A stretch of 64,000 nucleotides of DNA, taken from the NCBI RefSeq assembly GCF_009900745.1, contig NZ_WXVU01000012.1, positions 62,001 through 126,000 on the forward strand, given 5' to 3'. This document shows positions 1 through 8,728 of this stretch, in pieces. The notes below the pieces were generated by a model. It was not told where the DNA came from, did not search any database, and worked only from the letters and a program-made list of their open reading frames with translations. Source of the DNA: Chryseobacterium sp. c4a. Its GTDB lineage: Bacteria > Bacteroidota > Bacteroidia > Flavobacteriales > Weeksellaceae. Position numbers and translations under genes: made by a program. The first letter of the stretch is position 1, and every line of letters starts with the position of its first letter.

Positions 1-549
1 TGTCTGGTCATTATTATATTTATATATTTCAACACGTCTAATTTCCTTGTTTTTTTTAACTCCATTTTCAATTTCGTCCCATACTCCTGATTCTACAAAT
101 TTTATAAGACGTCCACGATGATCGTACTTTTTTACATTGCCCGAATAAATTGTATCTGATTTTGCTTCTCTTTTTCTTAATCTTTCAATTAATTTATTAT
201 CAATATTATTTGAAAAATATATATGCTTTATAACAAATTTCCTTCCCAAAACATTTTCACTTGAATTAAGCACTAAGTCATTATTTTTAAATTCGTAAAT
301 ATGACAATTCGCATCAATTTTTATAGAATCATTTTCAATGATTTGATAACAAGTTTCTTCAATTATTTTAGGATTATTTTTTAAAGTATCTGCTTCGAAA
401 ATTAGAATATTTGGTTCATTATATGTTTTAACTGAAATTAGAGAATCTAAAGAATTATCAAATTTTTCTAGCTCTGCATGAATTTCTTCATTAGAAGAAT
501 TACAACTCAATAAAATAATAAACAAGGAGCAAAAATATATGAATTTCAT
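1..549 (-). CDS. Putative lipoprotein, 3' end outside window
   Basis: I do not recognise the family. The frame is open from an ATG at 549 to the window edge (183 codons), so the C-terminus is missing. The N-terminus MKFIYFCSLFIILLSCNSS is a lipoprotein signal with lipobox LLSC, so the product is probably anchored in the envelope. The rest is charged and rich in Asn, Lys and Ile. Near the visible end, residues like KKYDHRGRLIKFVESG resemble the short repeats of Bacteroidota MORN/RHS-like 'toxin-antitoxin YwqK' proteins, but this is weak. It reads away from the decayed region to its right and has the AT-rich composition of the surrounding accessory DNA. Confidence 0.6.
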   Translation of the reverse strand, partial: MKFIYFCSLFIILLSCNSSNEEIHAELEKFDNSLDSLISVKTYNEPNILIFEADTLKNNPKIIEETCYQIIENDSIKIDANCHIYEFKNNDLVLNSSENVLGRKFVIKHIYFSNNIDNKLIERLRKREAKSDTIYSGNVKKYDHRGRLIKFVESGVWDEIENGVKKNKEIRRVEIYKYNNDQT

Positions 550-667
550 TTATTGTGATTTTTTTAATATTACAAACATCTTTTCGAAGTTTGCGAAGTG
601 GCAAAAAATTTAAGATAAAAATTTCGATTTAGACGCAAACGTCACAAAAGCCAGTTGTATGGGCTAA

Positions 668-937
668 TTTAACAAAAAAACCAATATAAGAGATGATAAT
701 CTGATAAGTAAGAAAAATTATGCTGTAAAAAATGAAATCAGTGAGTTTAACATATGGAAAAAGCCCTCTGTAAGCAACACCGATCAAATATACATGAATT
801 ACAATTATCCAACTTTAACGTCTCTACTGTCCGAGCTTCATTCCATCCAAGAAGATACTTTACGTATTTATTTACAGTGAATTCTTGGACTGGGACTTAG
901 TAGCCCTTTAATAGATATAAATCCAGCAGAAGAATAA
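668..937 (+). pseudogene. Decayed reading frame with in-frame TGA
   Basis: After a TAA at 665-667 the frame stays open for 70 codons without a plausible start, reaches TGA at 878-880, then continues in the same frame for 18 codons to TAA at 935-937. The translation has mixed, protein-like composition (for example SELHSIQEDTLRIYLQ then ILGLGLSSPLIDINPAEE). This suggests the C-terminal remnant of a lost gene. The family is unknown, and chance openness in AT-rich DNA is not excluded. Confidence 0.25.
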
Positions 938-1072
938 GTAAAAACCTTACATCTAAATTGATTCATTCAAAAATTAACTCAATAAATGAGATAATTCTTA
1001 TATTTGGCTAACGAAACTAAAGTATATTTTAGTTGAGTTGTTAAGATTTTGTAGCATGATCCATAAGATATT

Positions 1073-1171
1073 GGAGTTGTGGCAAATTCGTGGCACTTTT
1101 GAAAAGTAAATTTTAAATCATTTGATTTTCAATCACTTAAAACATTAGGTTCGAATCCCTCACTCTCCGCA
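1073..1171 (+). pseudogene. tRNA-Ser-like fragment with intact 3' end
   Basis: The last 24 bases (1148-1171) match a tRNA-Ser 3' half: T-loop GGTTCGAATCC, then an acceptor strand ACTCTCC, discriminator G and CA. The upstream part is only tRNA-like: GGAG pairs with the CTCC end, and a TTTGAAA loop could carry a TGA anticodon. However, the D-stem, the lower acceptor stem and the T-stem do not pair. It is therefore a degenerate copy or an integration-site fragment rather than a working tRNA. A terminator follows at once, as is usual downstream of tRNA genes. Confidence 0.5.
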
Positions 1172-1209
1172 GAAACAAAAAAACCTACTGAATACCAGTA
1201 GTTTTTTTT
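1161..1209 (+). repeat. Direct repeat copy A (tRNA end plus terminator)
   Basis: This segment, from CACTCTCCGCAGAAACAA through the CTACTG/CAGTAG hairpin, recurs at 3182-3233 with three substitutions and two small indels. The two copies bracket about 2 kb containing two secreted-protein genes. This layout is expected for att-type duplication at a tRNA 3' end. Confidence 0.55.
1182..1209 (+). terminator. Rho-independent terminator
   Basis: Stem CTACTG/CAGTAG with loop AATAC is followed by eight T. It sits directly after the tRNA-Ser-like 3' end. Confidence 0.7.
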
Positions 1210-1798
1210 ATTAGACTTTCTGATCCCACATTCATTATTATTCCTTCTTAAAAAATTATCGGTTAGCATCTTCAAACACTTAATAAGTTTGTACTGATGA
1301 TAGTAACTTCTTATCTAAGTACCCTATTTAATAAATTTTCAAGGATAAAACAGACTTCTATAACTTTCGAAAATCACAAATCCAAAATATTTAAACTTTC
1401 CAGACAAATAGATATAAGTTCAATCTCAAAAAGCAAGAAAATTTACCAAAAACGAGACAACTAGAGGGCTTTTAGCTCATCCTGGTAATTAAACCAATTA
1501 TAAAAAACTGGTTTAATCATCAAAATAAGGCTTCTATTCCAGCCAAAATCAAAGTTTTCATTAATTTATTTAAAAAAAATATTTCAACAATTAATCCATA
1601 AAAAGTGAAATAATTAAACTCAAATCTTAGACTTTAATAATTAATAAACTTTAAATAAGTAATTGTATTAAAATATTAAATTAACAAAAATGACATTAGT
1701 TTTTTTTCGATATTTTCATTTTTTATTTGTCTACTAAATTAGTAGATTTGTCCCGTTATCGATAACAACATATACCATTAATTTATTTTTTAATAACT
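1210..1798. other. AT-rich gene-free stretch with palindrome at promoter
   Basis: I see no credible gene in these 589 bases. At 1730-1746 there is a near-perfect palindrome, TCTACTAA-A-TTAGTAGA. It overlaps TAGATTTG (1743-1750), which matches the Bacteroidota -7 consensus TAnnTTTG, about 48 bases before the next gene. No TTTG lies at the proper -33 distance, so the promoter call is tentative. Confidence 0.3.
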
Positions 1799-2128
1799 AT
1801 GAAAAAATTATTATTTGTAGCAGTTTTATTAACTGGTACAACACTAGGATTTGCTAACACTTTAGCTTCTGACATTATAAATACAAAATCGAATAGTCTG
1901 AAAAGTGAGAAAACAGTAAAATCTCAGACTAAAAAAGCCGTCCTTTCAAAGAATAAAAGTAAAACAAATGCAAAAGCTAAGGCAGCATGGTTTAGTGACT
2001 GTAGAACAGTAAAGGTGACTTGTACATCTGCATATACTTGCCAAGACTGGTCGGAGAATCAATGGAATAGCTGGGGGTCCAGTATTCAAACCAATTACTG
2101 TATGTATGACAGCCCATACACGCCTTAA
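1799..2128 (+). CDS. Small secreted cysteine-containing protein
   Basis: Unrecognised 109-residue protein. A signal peptide (MKKLLFVAVLLTGTTLGFAN) is followed by a Lys/Ser/Thr-rich linker to about residue 62. A compact C-terminal segment has four cysteines (DCRTVKVTC, YTC, NYC) and many Trp, Tyr and Ser residues. Four cysteines in an exported domain suggest two disulfides. It is alone between two copies of a tRNA-end/terminator repeat, together with the downstream GLPGLI gene, and may belong to a small acquired segment. The ATG at 1799 is the only start that gives a complete signal peptide. Confidence 0.6.
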   Translation: MKKLLFVAVLLTGTTLGFANTLASDIINTKSNSLKSEKTVKSQTKKAVLSKNKSKTNAKAKAAWFSDCRTVKVTCTSAYTCQDWSENQWNSWGSSIQTNYCMYDSPYTP

Positions 2129-2297
2129 TTGTTTCACTAAACTGAATATAAAGAATAAAAACCTGATTAATTAGATTAATCTAAAAAAGAAATCGTTCAA
2201 AAATAATTTGTATTGCTTTTGAAAATAATTTGTTTCATTACAATTAAAAAGAAGTACATACAAAGATTTTTTGAACGTTTCTTGTAAATGAAAAATT

Positions 2298-3116
2298 ATG
2301 AATTTTATAAAAAAACAAACTTTAACTATTATATTTTTATTCATTTTCTCAATTTCGTTCTCTCAAACAGCTGTAAGCGATTCTTTAAGAGGCGAATTCT
2401 CCTACTTACTTCAGTACAAGCCTAATAATCTAAACCCAGATTATATTATAAAAGAGCTATATTCATTACAAATAGCCGATAAACGTTCTTTTTTCAGTAG
2501 TGAAAATAAATTAAAATTTGACTCCGCTTTTTCAGCAGAATATAATAAAAAAAGTAATGTTATTGATTTAAGTAGTATTCCTACTTCGAGATCTAACTTT
2601 TTAATTATCCAAACAAATGAAAATTCGCAATTTTATGAATCAATAGGAATGACTCTACTATACTACAACAACCCCATAATTCATAACTGGAAGCTAATTA
2701 ATGAAACAAAAATAATTAACTCTATTAACTGTAAAAAGGCAGAAGTAAATTATAAAGGTAGAGACTGGATCGCCTGGTACTCAACTGAAATTCCTTTTCC
2801 TTATGGCCCATACAAGTTCAGTGGCCTTCCAGGATTAATTGTAAAAATAACTGATAAAACAGGTGATTATGATTATGAATTAGTAAAAGCAGTATCCAGC
2901 TCTAAACTAAGAGGTAAGACCATTACAATAAATAAAGCACGATACCAGGGAGCTAAATTGGTCACACAAAAAGAATTATCGGAAGCCAGAACAAATTTTA
3001 GAGCAAATGCCAAACGAGAGTTAGAAAGCATGGGAACTGTATTTTCACAGGATCACACAAGACCCAAAATAAGTGAAGCAGAGAAAAAAGGGCACAATCC
3101 TATTGAATTAGAATAA
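2298..3116 (+). CDS. GLPGLI family secreted protein
   Basis: Signal peptide (residues 1-22, ending SFSQ) and a 272-residue body with the family signature GLPGLI at 176-181, preceded by the usual FPYGPYKFS context. GLPGLI proteins are exported Bacteroidota proteins of unknown function, often found in multiple copies. The length fits the family. The gene ends just before the second tRNA-end/terminator repeat and converges on the deiminase-like gene, sharing its terminator. The relationship to the small secreted protein upstream is unclear; 169 bases separate them, so co-transcription is only possible. Confidence 0.85.
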   Translation: MNFIKKQTLTIIFLFIFSISFSQTAVSDSLRGEFSYLLQYKPNNLNPDYIIKELYSLQIADKRSFFSSENKLKFDSAFSAEYNKKSNVIDLSSIPTSRSNFLIIQTNENSQFYESIGMTLLYYNNPIIHNWKLINETKIINSINCKKAEVNYKGRDWIAWYSTEIPFPYGPYKFSGLPGLIVKITDKTGDYDYELVKAVSSSKLRGKTITINKARYQGAKLVTQKELSEARTNFRANAKRELESMGTVFSQDHTRPKISEAEKKGHNPIELE

Positions 3117-3181
3117 TGAAAATTTATTTTTTGTTTATTTTAAGCATAGAAAACAGTAAAAAAAGTAATCATATTAAAATT

Positions 3182-3233
3182 CACTTTCCGCTGAAACAAC
3201 AAAAAAACCTACTAAATACCAGTAGGTTTTTTT
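3182..3233 (+). repeat. Direct repeat copy B (tRNA end plus terminator)
   Basis: CACTTTCCGCTGAAACAACAA plus the CCTACT/AGTAGG hairpin repeats the segment at 1161-1209. Here no T-loop precedes it, so only the outer tRNA end and its downstream flank are duplicated. Confidence 0.5.
3201..3233. terminator. Bidirectional terminator
   Basis: A-run, stem CCTACT/AGTAGG, loop AAATACC, T-run. It lies between two convergent genes and can serve both. Confidence 0.75.
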
Positions 3234-3252
3234 GTTTTTATTATAAAGTAAT

Positions 3253-4380
3253 TTATTTTGGTTGCTGTTGCGTTACACAATGCACCATTCCACCATTGGC
3301 AAACAGGTTACGACAGTCAATTCCAATCACTTTTTTATCGGGATATAATTGTTGTATAATGCGGTTAGCAACGCTATCATTAGGATCATTATAATTAGGC
3401 ACCAAAACACGGTTATTCGCAATATAATAATTAATATAAGATGCTTTACCTACATTTTTTCCATAGGTGGTTATCACATCATACTTTGTTAAAGGAACTT
3501 TCACAAACTGGTAAGGAGAACCATTTTTTTGTGTTGCACCGTAAAGCTTACCCATATCACTGCTTGGAACCTGCCAGTAATCCAGATCATTCGTATCCAT
3601 GGTGATAATAGTAGTAGAATTCGCAAATCTGGCAAATCCGTCAATATGCATATCTGTGATATCAAGATTGGCTTTTCCGTCCAGCCAGATAAATTTTGTA
3701 ATTCCTAAATTTTTAGTAAAAATAGCTTCTGCCTGCTGCTGGGTCATTCCAGGATTTCTGTTCTCATTAAGGATAGAGCTTTTACAAGCCATTAACACCC
3801 CATTTCCATCAATTTCAACACTTCCTCCTTCATTGATCATTACAGAATTAAGATCTATTTTTGGGACTCCACTATCGGCTGCAATTTTGGAAGGAATGGT
3901 ATTACAGTTACCATACTGGGCTTTATTTCCCCATCCGTTAAATCCCCAGTCCTGAATAAACAGCTTGCCATTTTTATCCTTCACATAGATAGGCCCATTA
4001 TCTCTTACCCAGACATCATTGGTTGGATGTAGTTTAAAATCGATATTGGTGAGTGATACTCCGGCATTGCTTAACAACCCCATAATTCGATTTTTTTCCG
4101 TAGCGTCATAAACAACAATATGCACTTTTTCACTTTCTACAAGCGCTTTAGCCATTGCCACCCAGGTAGGATCCAACCGGTTCTGATAGGCAATACCATA
4201 TTGATATTTGTGAGGCCACTGAAGCCAGGTTCCTTCGTGTGGGGCTGATTCCTCAGGCATTTTGTAAACAACAGAAGCTGGGTCAGGCGTACCTGAAGTG
4301 GAAGGAGCTGTTATCTCATCCTGAGAACAGGAAAACATGATAACAGGTAACAATAAGAACATGATTTTCTTTTTTTGCAT
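3253..4380 (-). CDS. Agmatine deiminase family lipoprotein
   Basis: Member of the Porphyromonas-type peptidylarginine deiminase / agmatine deiminase family (PF04371), which hydrolyses guanidino groups through a catalytic cysteine. Visible family motifs are WVRDNGPIYV, NEGGSVEIDG, the catalytic His in MHIDGFARF, and the nucleophile Cys368 in GMVHCVTQ. I chose ATG 4380 because it begins a lipoprotein signal (MQKKKIMFLLLPVIMFSCSQ, lipobox FSC). Starts further upstream add 23 residues that break that signal. Most agmatine deiminases are cytoplasmic, so an envelope-anchored form suggests extracellular arginine-derivative breakdown; this is inference. The AraC-type gene upstream on the same strand may control it. 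Confidence 0.85.
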   Translation of the reverse strand: MQKKKIMFLLLPVIMFSCSQDEITAPSTSGTPDPASVVYKMPEESAPHEGTWLQWPHKYQYGIAYQNRLDPTWVAMAKALVESEKVHIVVYDATEKNRIMGLLSNAGVSLTNIDFKLHPTNDVWVRDNGPIYVKDKNGKLFIQDWGFNGWGNKAQYGNCNTIPSKIAADSGVPKIDLNSVMINEGGSVEIDGNGVLMACKSSILNENRNPGMTQQQAEAIFTKNLGITKFIWLDGKANLDITDMHIDGFARFANSTTIITMDTNDLDYWQVPSSDMGKLYGATQKNGSPYQFVKVPLTKYDVITTYGKNVGKASYINYYIANNRVLVPNYNDPNDSVANRIIQQLYPDKKVIGIDCRNLFANGGMVHCVTQQQPK

Positions 4381-4450
4381 AGGTGATATATTTTTTGATA
4401 AGGTAAAATTAGATCGATACATAGCGTCAAAGTTGTCCAAAATTGACAAT

Positions 4451-5287
4451 CTATTTCAATGGCAGTAAAATATAAGTCAATTGTTCCTCCTGATCCTCAA
4501 TATCCTCTGAGTACCTTTCATATTTTTCTATGATAGGACTATGTGAAAACTCAAGTCCGGAATTAAAAATCCATCGGGAATAAATTTTGGTATAAGTATC
4601 ATCTATTGTTTCATAGGTTCCGGAATGAATAAAACGTGCATATTTACCTCCCAATATAGGCTTGGAGGGCAATTTTTTATTCTGAGCCTGAATGGTTGAA
4701 CAGGCATCATACCGGCAGTTTATTTCAGTCTTAATTAAAGGTTCATCTGCTATGACTCCAAAATATTCTGGATTGGAATTGGGAAATTCATTATGCATAA
4801 AATTGTCCCAAAGCCATTCAATTTCTTCATTATTGTAATAGGTTTGAATACTCTGATAATACACCTGTACCGGTTTAAGGTATACAATTTCGGGTTCCAA
4901 CAAGATATCAGAGGTTATCGGAATCAGATCCGGTTCACAAAGTAACTGTTGCTTACTTAGTTTCGCTTCTTTAGGAGATATCCCAAAATGCTGCTTAAAA
5001 GCTTTTGAAAAAGAAGCTATAGAAGAAAACCCTACTTCCACCCCAATAGACGTAAGGCTTTCCTGAGTATAGAGTATTCGTTTATAAGCATTCTCCACCT
5101 TCAGTCTTTGCTGAAAAGCACCTATTGTTTCCCCACAGCTGTATTTAAAGATACGCTGAATATTTCTGTAAGAGTAATTCGAAACTTCTTCCAAATCTTT
5201 TACAGAAATCTGCTGATCATAATTTCTTTCAATGAAATTGATGACTTTATAAATACAGTTCAGGTTGTCTTCCATAAACAATGGCAT
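4451..5287 (-). CDS. AraC family regulator with effector-binding domain
   Basis: The N-terminal AraC HTH pair covers roughly residues 5-105 (ISVKDLEEVSNYSYRNIQRI, then IGVEVGFSSIASFSKAFKQ). It is followed by a GyrI-like/AraC effector-binding domain to the C-terminus, with the usual GGKYARFIHSGTYE segment. This HTH-first order is typical of Rob/SoxS-related regulators that sense small hydrophobic ligands. ATG 5287 is preferred over an upstream TTG at 5320; ATG 5275 is also possible. The gene lies 70 bases upstream of the deiminase-like lipoprotein gene on the same strand, so co-transcription or local control is likely but not shown. Confidence 0.85.
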   Translation of the reverse strand: MPLFMEDNLNCIYKVINFIERNYDQQISVKDLEEVSNYSYRNIQRIFKYSCGETIGAFQQRLKVENAYKRILYTQESLTSIGVEVGFSSIASFSKAFKQHFGISPKEAKLSKQQLLCEPDLIPITSDILLEPEIVYLKPVQVYYQSIQTYYNNEEIEWLWDNFMHNEFPNSNPEYFGVIADEPLIKTEINCRYDACSTIQAQNKKLPSKPILGGKYARFIHSGTYETIDDTYTKIYSRWIFNSGLEFSHSPIIEKYERYSEDIEDQEEQLTYILLPLK

Positions 5288-5385
5288 TTTGAGAGGTAAT
5301 TGGTCTGAAATAAATTGCAAATAAAGGAAATAAAATAGAGTTAAGATAGCATAAAGAAAACAAGCAATATCTTCTCTTTCATTAC

Positions 5386-5417
5386 AAAAAGCCTTAAATC
5401 AATGAATTTAAGGCTTT
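5386..5417 (-). terminator. Terminator of the GG-leader peptide pair
   Basis: A 12-bp perfect stem (AAAGCCTTAAAT/ATTTAAGGCTTT) with a 6-base loop and T-run on the minus strand. It ends the transcript of the two peptide genes. Confidence 0.8.
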
Positions 5418-5444
5418 ATTTACTTTGATACACAAGCTAAACTA

Positions 5445-5591
5445 CTAGCTCAATATTTCACAGGGTGCTACACAATAAACCCAAGGGCATCTTTTTATTC
5501 CCGGAGGTGGGCAGCATAGTTCCGAACAGCTTACCGCTCCTCCATGGATGCTCTTCAGCTGATCTCTTGAAATTTTTTTACAATTTTTCAT
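5445..5591 (-). CDS. Double-glycine leader peptide, bacteriocin-like
   Basis: A 48-residue peptide that starts MKNCKKISRDQLKSIHGG, a double-glycine leader of the Chryseobacterium 'bacteriocin-like protein' type, normally cleaved after GG (17-18) by a C39 peptidase ABC exporter. The predicted 30-residue core begins AVSCSELCCPPPG and carries six cysteines and several prolines, so disulfides or metal binding are plausible. It is 25 bases downstream of a second peptide gene of the same design. No C39 exporter or immunity gene is visible in the window. The activity is unknown; a secreted signal or antimicrobial are both possible. Confidence 0.75.
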   Translation of the reverse strand: MKNCKKISRDQLKSIHGGAVSCSELCCPPPGIKRCPWVYCVAPCEILS

Positions 5592-5616
5592 AGTCAAGTT
5601 GGGCTGTGTTTACAAG

Positions 5617-5760
5617 TTAAGGCTGGTTTCCACCGCCACATCCATCGTATGGCATACATTGCCACTTTCCGCCGATCAAACATATTTGACCACCAGGGCA
5701 GTTGATACCTCCTTTAATTGATTTCATTTCCTGTCTTTGGATTTTTTGTAAATTTTTCAT
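5617..5760 (-). CDS. Double-glycine leader peptide, bacteriocin-like
   Basis: A 47-residue peptide, first of the tandem pair. The leader MKNLQKIQRQEMKSIKGG matches its neighbour in spacing and charge pattern, with GG at 17-18. The core INCPGGQICLIGGKWQC continues to a Gly-rich tail and has four cysteines. The cores of the two peptides are unrelated while the leaders are alike, which is the pattern expected when a shared exporter or protease reads the leader and the cores have diverged. The ATG at 5760 is the only start that gives the full leader. Confidence 0.75.
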   Translation of the reverse strand: MKNLQKIQRQEMKSIKGGINCPGGQICLIGGKWQCMPYDGCGGGNQP

Positions 5761-6106
5761 AATATTTAGATTTAATGAAGCTCTAAATTAACAAATTTTC
5801 ATCAACATAAATAAATTATTTTTACAACATTTGTATAAACTTTAAATTATTAATGAATTTTAGAATAATTTTCAACTGCATTAAATTCTTATCTCCGGAA
5901 CTTTATGAGCTCAAAAAATTGAACCTGTAAGTCCCTATTTTGGATCAATTTCAAAATGTAAGAGATTTTTACATTACTGAGGATGAAAAAGAAAGCTATT
6001 TTCACTTCATAAGTCCGAATATATATTCTACTTAATTAATTCATTAAAATAATTATATTTACGAAAAATATAACCAGAATTCAAATGCTAAACAAAAGAA
6101 TAGTGA
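5761..6106. other. Gene-free AT-rich intergenic region
   Basis: These 346 bases separate the divergent peptide pair and AraC-type gene. Both promoters must lie here. I find no consensus TAnnTTTG box at a convincing distance and no credible gene. Confidence 0.4.
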
Positions 6107-7261
6107 ATGGATAAAATGAATATGTTAAGTATTGTAACGATGATATCGTTATTCATTTCATTTTTTCTTGCATTTTTTTTACTTACTGTTAAAACAAACA
6201 ACAAGATCAGCAATCGTCTTTTTGCTGCCTTTCTCATCATTACCGCAATAGATATCTGTGAGCCATTATTGAGTTCCATTTCTGATATCCCTTCCAATCT
6301 GGGAATGCTGAGATATACAATTGCATTTTTACAAATTCCGGTTTTTTATCTGTATGTACTATCGGTTTCCTACTCTGATTTTAAGCTTACACCAAAATAT
6401 CTCATTCATTTACTCCCGTTTTTAATTGTAAATGTCATTTTACTGCCTCGATTTTACAGTGTAGATACTGCTTCTAAAATTGATTTCATCACGAATCGAC
6501 AGAATATGATAGAACTGCAGATCAATCATATTCTTTTTCACCTTCAAATCATTGTTTATTTTACTGCCGTATTTCTCCAGTTGAAGAAGACAAAAAATTT
6601 GTATTTGGAAAATTATGCCGGTACGAATATCAATTCCTATAAATGGCTATTTCAGTTTACTATAGTATTAACCATCTTATATTCGATTGCTCTTTTAAAG
6701 AATATCTTCAAATTTTCTGACTACCCCAATGCTTCCGAATGGATCAAGATTGGAATATTGGTACTTCAGCTTTTCATCGTTTGCTGGTATTTATACAAAG
6801 CATTGAATCATCCTGATCTCTTCAGAAATGTAGATTCAAAATTAAAGCTTGTTTCAACTATTATTTCTGAGGAAAAGAATGATGAGCCTGAAATTCCGGA
6901 TGAAAATAAAAACAATGAAGATATAGTGAAACTGAAGAAATTCATGACGGAAGAAAAACCGTTTCTTGATCCTTCTTTAACCATACAGGATATTGCCAAA
7001 GAGATGAATGTTCCGGTTCGTGATCTTTCCGTTCTGATCAATCATCAATTAGGACAACATTTCTATGATTTTGTAAATATTTATCGTATTGAATATGCTA
7101 AAGAAATTCTAAAAGACCCTACAAAAAATAAGGTAACTATTCTTGAAATTCTGTATGAAGCAGGTTTTAATTCAAAATCTTCTTTTAATACTGCCTTTAA
7201 AAAACATACGGGAAACACTCCTACCGAATATCGTAAATTACTAAAATACAACAGCTTGTAA
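6107..7261 (+). CDS. Membrane-bound AraC-type transcriptional regulator
   Basis: 384 residues. The first about 230 form seven or so hydrophobic helices (for example MISLFISFFLAFFLL). A charged linker (about 245-265) follows, then a C-terminal AraC HTH domain with the second-helix signature ILEILYEAGFNSKSSFNTAF and KHTGNTPTEYRK. This fusion is a common Bacteroidota design in which a membrane sensor carries the DNA-binding domain directly; the ligand is unknown. It is followed by a serine hydrolase gene 142 bases downstream on the same strand, a plausible target because such regulators often control adjacent envelope enzymes. Confidence 0.85.
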   Translation: MDKMNMLSIVTMISLFISFFLAFFLLTVKTNNKISNRLFAAFLIITAIDICEPLLSSISDIPSNLGMLRYTIAFLQIPVFYLYVLSVSYSDFKLTPKYLIHLLPFLIVNVILLPRFYSVDTASKIDFITNRQNMIELQINHILFHLQIIVYFTAVFLQLKKTKNLYLENYAGTNINSYKWLFQFTIVLTILYSIALLKNIFKFSDYPNASEWIKIGILVLQLFIVCWYLYKALNHPDLFRNVDSKLKLVSTIISEEKNDEPEIPDENKNNEDIVKLKKFMTEEKPFLDPSLTIQDIAKEMNVPVRDLSVLINHQLGQHFYDFVNIYRIEYAKEILKDPTKNKVTILEILYEAGFNSKSSFNTAFKKHTGNTPTEYRKLLKYNSL

Positions 7262-7403
7262 TTACCCGTACGTCTATTTCCCATCACTCGAACCTATTTT
7301 CTCAGGATAAATGAGCCCGAATACGTTTATTCGGTCGCTTAGGTTTAAGCGGTTCCACATCTTTGTATCGAAATAATTTTTTAACATTAAAAACAACGAT
7401 ACA

Positions 7404-8462
7404 ATGAAAACTTCATTCACCTTTTTCGCAGTGCTATTATTAATCAGCAGCTTTTCTTTTGGACAAGATATTACCAAGAAAATAGATTCAATTATCAAGG
7501 ACAATTATCAAAAAAATCCGGATGTATCCATTAGTGTCGGATTCGTCAAAAACAATGAAACATATTATACAGCTTATGGTAATTTGAGTAAAGAAAGCCA
7601 GACTAAAGTTGATAGAAATACGATATTCGAAATTGCTTCTATTACCAAAATTCTGACTTCCAATTTAATTGCACAGGCAGCCATTGAAAAAAAACTAAAA
7701 GTAGATGATTATATCGACAGCTATCTGCCTAAGGGATATGTTTTACAACAAAATCTGAAAAACAAAATAAAAATTTCAGATTTAGCTTCTCATCAATCAG
7801 GTTTACCAGACATCGATTTTGCAAAGCTGATAGAACTTAATCCACAACAACCTGTGAGCAATGTTACCGAAAAGACATTGACAGAAATCATCAATAATTG
7901 TAGTGAGCTTATCGACTACGGAAAATACCGATATTCTACCATTGGCTATACTCTACTGGGACAAATATTGGAAAAGATTTATGGTAAAAGTTATGATGAG
8001 ATTTTGAGAAATAAAATATTGAATCCCGTGAAAATGAATGAGACTTTGACCAAAAATTTCGATGTAAAAAACAAAACAACGGGTTACAATCCTCAAGGTG
8101 GCGCTCAGGAATTCTTCAAATGGAATGTGACAGCATCAGCCGGACTGGTAAAGTCTAATGCTTCTGATATGGTTAAATATTTAAAAGCTGTTTTAAGCAA
8201 AGGAAATCCAATATCCGAAGCAGCATTGTTGACCGAAAAAATCTATTACAAGGATGAAAAAAGAGAAATGGGACTAGGATTTAACATCAGTACAGACGAC
8301 CAAAATACCATCTATTTAAAATCCGGTGATTCTATGGGACAATCTTCCATCATTTGCTATAACAGAGCTAAAAACTGGGGAATCATCATTCTTTTAAATC
8401 AAAGGAACTCAAAAATGAGACAGAATTTATTGAATGAAATCTACGAAAAGGTTTTAAAATAA
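7404..8462 (+). CDS. Serine hydrolase, class C beta-lactamase-like
   Basis: Exported penicillin-binding/beta-lactamase family (PF00144) enzyme. A signal peptide is followed by the active-site SxxK motif at Ser79-Ile-Thr-Lys82 and a YxN-position Tyr177-Ser-Thr in KYRYSTIGY. The third motif (KTG/HxG) is not obvious; the region LKSGDSMGQSS may replace it. Family members include DD-peptidases, esterases and true AmpC enzymes. At 352 residues without clear AmpC hallmarks this one is better called a generic periplasmic serine hydrolase. A strong terminator follows. Confidence 0.85.
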   Translation: MKTSFTFFAVLLLISSFSFGQDITKKIDSIIKDNYQKNPDVSISVGFVKNNETYYTAYGNLSKESQTKVDRNTIFEIASITKILTSNLIAQAAIEKKLKVDDYIDSYLPKGYVLQQNLKNKIKISDLASHQSGLPDIDFAKLIELNPQQPVSNVTEKTLTEIINNCSELIDYGKYRYSTIGYTLLGQILEKIYGKSYDEILRNKILNPVKMNETLTKNFDVKNKTTGYNPQGGAQEFFKWNVTASAGLVKSNASDMVKYLKAVLSKGNPISEAALLTEKIYYKDEKREMGLGFNISTDDQNTIYLKSGDSMGQSSIICYNRAKNWGIIILLNQRNSKMRQNLLNEIYEKVLK

Positions 8463-8506
8463 TTTACAAAAGTCAGATAGGAAAACGACAAAAAACATTT
8501 AGGATT

Positions 8507-8554
8507 GATCCTGAAAATCATGCTTTACCGCATTCATTTTCAGGATCTTTTTTT
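8507..8554 (+). terminator. Rho-independent terminator
   Basis: A 12-bp stem (GATCCTGAAAAT/ATTTTCAGGATC) followed by seven T, 45 bases after the serine hydrolase stop. Confidence 0.8.
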
Positions 8555-8728
8555 CATTAAACAATAAAGTATCTTAGCTGTTATCAACCCCAAGAACAAT
8601 GAAGTCTTTATATAAGGCATGAACAAAAATTTATAATTAAAAATGGATTTTTTCAAATAGTTCCAAATAAGTTTTTATTTTTGCAACTCAATTGCATTAA
8701 CAAAATACCTATTAAAATTTTCCTTATC

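Noticed and set aside
3116..3394. 92-codon plus-strand frame after the GLPGLI gene
   Set aside because: It runs through a terminator and over the 3' end of the deiminase-like gene on the opposite strand. Composition is not protein-like.
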